Below are positions 7,631 through 9,561 of a DNA stretch of 9,561 nt, piece after piece; within the stretch, counting starts at the first letter, position 1, and every line of letters starts with the position of its first letter. Source of the DNA: DATESG01 sp035270925 (GTDB lineage: Bacteria > Bacillota_I > Bacilli_A > RFN20 > CAG-826); NCBI GenBank assembly GCA_035270925.1, contig DATESG010000021.1:1-9561 (forward strand), read 5' to 3'. The position numbers were made by a program, and so were the translations under genes. The notes beneath the pieces were generated by a model. The model did not search any database, was not told where the DNA came from, and saw nothing but the letters and a program-made list of their open reading frames with translations.

Positions 7631-7661
7631 GAAAAGTATGTTTTAATAGCAACGGTTAAGG

Positions 7662-7667
7662 TATGAT
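7662..7667 (+). promoter_or_regulatory. Candidate −10 box before trxB
   Basis: TATGAT lies 24 bases before the trxB ATG. No convincing −35 is present at 16–18 bases upstream (the sequence there is T-rich, around TGTTTT), so it may be inactive or weak. Confidence 0.25.
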
Positions 7668-7691
7668 TTATAAAGTCTGAGGAGGTAAAGT

Positions 7692-8624
7692 ATGAGTGAA
7701 GAAAAGAAAATACACCAAGTTTATATTATAGGAGCAGGCCCTGCGGGGATGACTGCCGCAATTTATTTAAAAAGAGCTAACATTGAATTTAAAATTGTTG
7801 ATAAGTATGCCCCTGGTGGCAAAATGAACATTACAGCCATTGTTGATAATTACCCGGGATACTTTGATATTCCTGGTCCCGACCTTGCTTTTAAAATGTA
7901 TGAACAACTAAAAGGCATGGGTATTGATATTGGTTATGCCGATGTTAAAAACATCACTAAAGTAGATGAAGAATTCGTTATTGAAAGTGATGAAGGAAAA
8001 GAGTACGCCAAGGCAGTAATTATTGCCACGGGCACCAAAGAACGTAAACTAAAAATTCCTGGCGAAGGTAAATATACGAACAAAGGTGTCTCTTATTGTG
8101 CAGTATGTGATGCCGCCTTATATAAAGGCCAAGAAATTGCGATTATTGGGGGCGGAAACTCCGCACTTGAAGAAGCGGCCTTTACCGCCGGTATTGTTGA
8201 CAAAATATATCTAATTCACCGTCGGCAAGAATTTAGGGCTGAAGACTTAATTGTTGAAGAAGTGAAAGAAACTAAAAACATTGAATTAGTCCTTGATACT
8301 ATTCCATTAGAAATTCTTGGAGACGGAAACTTCGTGACCGGAGTTAAAGTTAAAAACATTAAAACTGGCGAGGAGAAGATCATTCCTGTTAAGGCCGTCT
8401 TTCCATTTGTTGGACTTGATGCCGTTAGTGATTTCCTTACCGAACTTAACGTGAGAGATGACAAAGGCTATGTTCTTGTTGATAGTGAAATGATGACTTC
8501 AATTCCTGGTTTGTTTAGTATTGGCGATGTTAATCAAAAGACATTACGGCAAATCGTCACCGCGACAAGTGATGGCGCAATTGCCGCACTTGCAGCAAAT
8601 AGATACGTTAAGAAAAAGAAATAG
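7692..8624 (+). CDS. trxB: Thioredoxin reductase (NADPH)
   Basis: This low-molecular-weight flavoprotein uses NADPH to reduce thioredoxin in the cytoplasm. The 310-residue length fits the bacterial family. Visible parts in order are the FAD-binding GAGPAG (14–19), GGKMN and the DNYPGY stretch, the second-domain ATGTKERKL, and the redox-active C136-A-V-C139 followed by D140 (E. coli C135/C138 plus the acid). Next are the nucleotide fold GGGNSA (153–158) and HRRQEFRA (176–183), whose arginines are the usual 2'-phosphate readers and favour NADPH over NADH. The C-terminal FAD motif GLFSIGDV comes before the RQIVTATSDGA stretch. The ATG follows AGGAGG (7680–7685) by six bases. It lies 83 bases after lgt and ends at a strong terminator, so it is probably the last gene of the uvrA–lgt–trxB group. 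Ferredoxin/flavodoxin-type paralogues exist, but the HRR motif argues for the NADPH enzyme. Confidence 0.95.
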   Translation: MSEEKKIHQVYIIGAGPAGMTAAIYLKRANIEFKIVDKYAPGGKMNITAIVDNYPGYFDIPGPDLAFKMYEQLKGMGIDIGYADVKNITKVDEEFVIESDEGKEYAKAVIIATGTKERKLKIPGEGKYTNKGVSYCAVCDAALYKGQEIAIIGGGNSALEEAAFTAGIVDKIYLIHRRQEFRAEDLIVEEVKETKNIELVLDTIPLEILGDGNFVTGVKVKNIKTGEEKIIPVKAVFPFVGLDAVSDFLTELNVRDDKGYVLVDSEMMTSIPGLFSIGDVNQKTLRQIVTATSDGAIAALAANRYVKKKK

Positions 8625-8631
8625 TTTTACC

Positions 8632-8657
8632 AACTAGCCAACTTTGGCTAGTTTTTT
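8632..8657 (+). terminator. Intrinsic terminator of trxB
   Basis: A perfect 9-bp stem AACTAGCCA/TGGCTAGTT with loop ACTT ends in six T's (8652–8657), starting 8 bases after the trxB stop. It separates trxB from rapZ, which in many Firmicutes are close neighbours. Confidence 0.93.
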
Positions 8658-8692
8658 GTTGCCTTAATTAAGAAAATAGAAGATATAAGATG

Positions 8693-8698
8693 TATAAT
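8693..8698 (+). promoter_or_regulatory. −10 box of the rapZ promoter
   Basis: A consensus TATAAT lies 27 bases before the rapZ ATG, between the trxB terminator and the gene. Nothing close to TTGACA is found 16–18 bases upstream, where the DNA is A-rich. The position, right after a terminator, makes a promoter here necessary. Confidence 0.55.
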
Positions 8699-8725
8699 AC
8701 AATATAAAGAGATAAGGAGACGGAA

Positions 8726-9561
8726 ATGGCATCAGAGTTAGTTATTCTTAGTGGAATCAGCGGATCAGGCAAAACAAGTGCGAATTATGCTTTTGAAGAA
8801 ATGCATTATTCCTGCATCAGCAATTTGCCCGTTTTTCTCTTTGAGCAACTCTTTGAAAAACTCCAAAAACCGACCGACTCTAGTTACTTAAAAACATTTG
8901 TGACAATTCGAATCGAATACTTGCCAAAAATTCTCGAACTCGTTAAGAAATATAAAGACATCGATAGCGATGTTCTGATTCTCCATGCTGATAAGGACAC
9001 GGTGTTGAACCGTTATAAATTAACAAGACACGCGCATCCTCTGCAAGCTAGCGGAATCACCCTAGATAAAGCGCTTGATTATGAATATAACTTGCTTGCT
9101 AAATATAAGGATGATGTTAATTTTGTAATTAATACGACTGATTTATCAATTAGACAACTGCGGGAAATTATTTTTAAACGCTATGGAGACCCGAATAAAA
9201 ACCCAGTCATGGTTTCTTTTATTAGTTTCGGCTTTAAAAATGGCGCGCCCCAAGACGCTGATATTATATTTGATGTGAGAACCGTGCCTAATCCCTATTA
9301 TTTAGACGAACTCAAATATTTAAGTGGCCTTGATCAACCTGTCATTGATTTTATTAATAAGCAAAGAGAAACCAAAGATAACTTTGACTTAATCACCCAA
9401 TACTTAGATAAATACATTCCGTCGACAATTAGAGAGAACCGCGGAATGATTGTCGTTGCTATCGGTTGTACCGGTGGTCAACACCGCAGCGTATACTTTG
9501 TTGAAAACCTGGCAAAGCGCTATAAATTCAATTTCCCGGTCTTTGTCCATCACCGGGATGT
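8726..9561 (+). CDS. rapZ: RapZ/YvcJ-family nucleotide-binding protein, 3'-truncated by the window
   Basis: This family binds nucleotides; in E. coli RapZ is an RNA-binding adaptor that controls glmS small-RNA decay, and in Bacillus YvcJ hydrolyses GTP and affects competence. The 278 visible codons cover nearly the full length (E. coli 284). Walker A is GISGSGKT (10–17). TRHAHPL (100–106), FGFKNGAP (168–175), DADIIFDVR (177–185), PNPYY (188–192), GCTGG-QHRSV (247–256) and HHRD (275–278) mark the conserved C-terminal half. Three acidic N-terminal positions differ: family DNLP reads SNLP (32–35), the DVRN nucleotide motif aligns with RIEY (62–65), and FLDAD reads ILHAD (85–89). The ATG follows AAGGAG (8714–8719) by six bases, and the protein begins close to the P-loop as in relatives. 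The stop lies beyond the window. In relatives yvcK and whiA follow. The family call is firm; the biochemical role here is not known. Confidence 0.95.
   Translation, partial: MASELVILSGISGSGKTSANYAFEEMHYSCISNLPVFLFEQLFEKLQKPTDSSYLKTFVTIRIEYLPKILELVKKYKDIDSDVLILHADKDTVLNRYKLTRHAHPLQASGITLDKALDYEYNLLAKYKDDVNFVINTTDLSIRQLREIIFKRYGDPNKNPVMVSFISFGFKNGAPQDADIIFDVRTVPNPYYLDELKYLSGLDQPVIDFINKQRETKDNFDLITQYLDKYIPSTIRENRGMIVVAIGCTGGQHRSVYFVENLAKRYKFNFPVFVHHRD

Noticed and set aside
8216..8464. Minus-strand open frame of 82 codons inside trxB
   Set aside because: It is antisense to the conserved core of thioredoxin reductase, with a low-complexity Ser/Thr-rich translation and no start signals.
3039..8657. 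Shared ACTAG/CTAGT core in the two strong terminators (3039–3063 and 8632–8657)
   Set aside because: Only five bases are shared at the stem base and the rest differs, so a repeated element is not supported.
2..9561. Mycoplasma-type genetic code (TGA as tryptophan)
   Set aside because: All tryptophans in the conserved proteins are TGG, stops are TAA or TAG, and no in-frame TGA needs read-through.

Overview
The window looks like ordinary chromosome from a low-GC, Gram-positive-type bacterium of the Firmicutes/Bacilli–Mycoplasmatota side. Evidence: the gene order uvrA–lgt–trxB–rapZ, which is familiar from Firmicutes; strong AGGAGG-type ribosome sites placed 6 bases before the ATG; U-tailed hairpin terminators; and AT-rich codon use. 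Tryptophan is always TGG and no reading frame is interrupted by TGA, so the Mycoplasma code (TGA = Trp) is not supported. A single-chain pyruvate:ferredoxin oxidoreductase points to an anaerobic fermenter. An Acholeplasma/Izemoplasma/Haloplasma-like or Erysipelotrichia-like source is possible, but the sequence alone does not fix the taxon.

Layout. Bases 2–3016 hold the last ~1004 codons of the pyruvate:ferredoxin oxidoreductase gene (5' end outside the window), closed by a strong terminator at 3039–3063. The 417 bases from 3017 to 3433 contain no protein gene. They hold that terminator, a minus-strand tRNA-Pro(GGG) at 3224–3300 with its own promoter and a nested-hairpin terminator at 3148–3210, and the divergent start region of uvrA. 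I see nothing convincing in 3064–3147. Then, all on the plus strand, come uvrA (3434–6265), an N-terminally extended lgt (6325–7608) and trxB (7692–8624), ended by a second strong terminator (8632–8657). The final gene, rapZ/yvcJ (8726 to the window end), is cut at its 3' side and has its own TATAAT box.

How the genes fit together. The first gene is central energy metabolism (pyruvate to acetyl-CoA plus reduced ferredoxin). uvrA, lgt and trxB are housekeeping genes for nucleotide excision repair, lipoprotein maturation and thiol redox balance. Gaps of 59 and 83 bases and the absence of a T-tailed terminator between them suggest one transcript, perhaps with internal promoters. rapZ probably starts the next unit (in relatives rapZ–yvcK–whiA).

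No mobile element, CRISPR array, phage gene or clearly new multi-gene system is visible. The points most worth a second look are small: the ~150-residue membrane extension on Lgt and its altered motifs, the eroded nucleotide-binding motifs of RapZ beside an intact C-terminal domain, and the long nested hairpin behind the tRNA.
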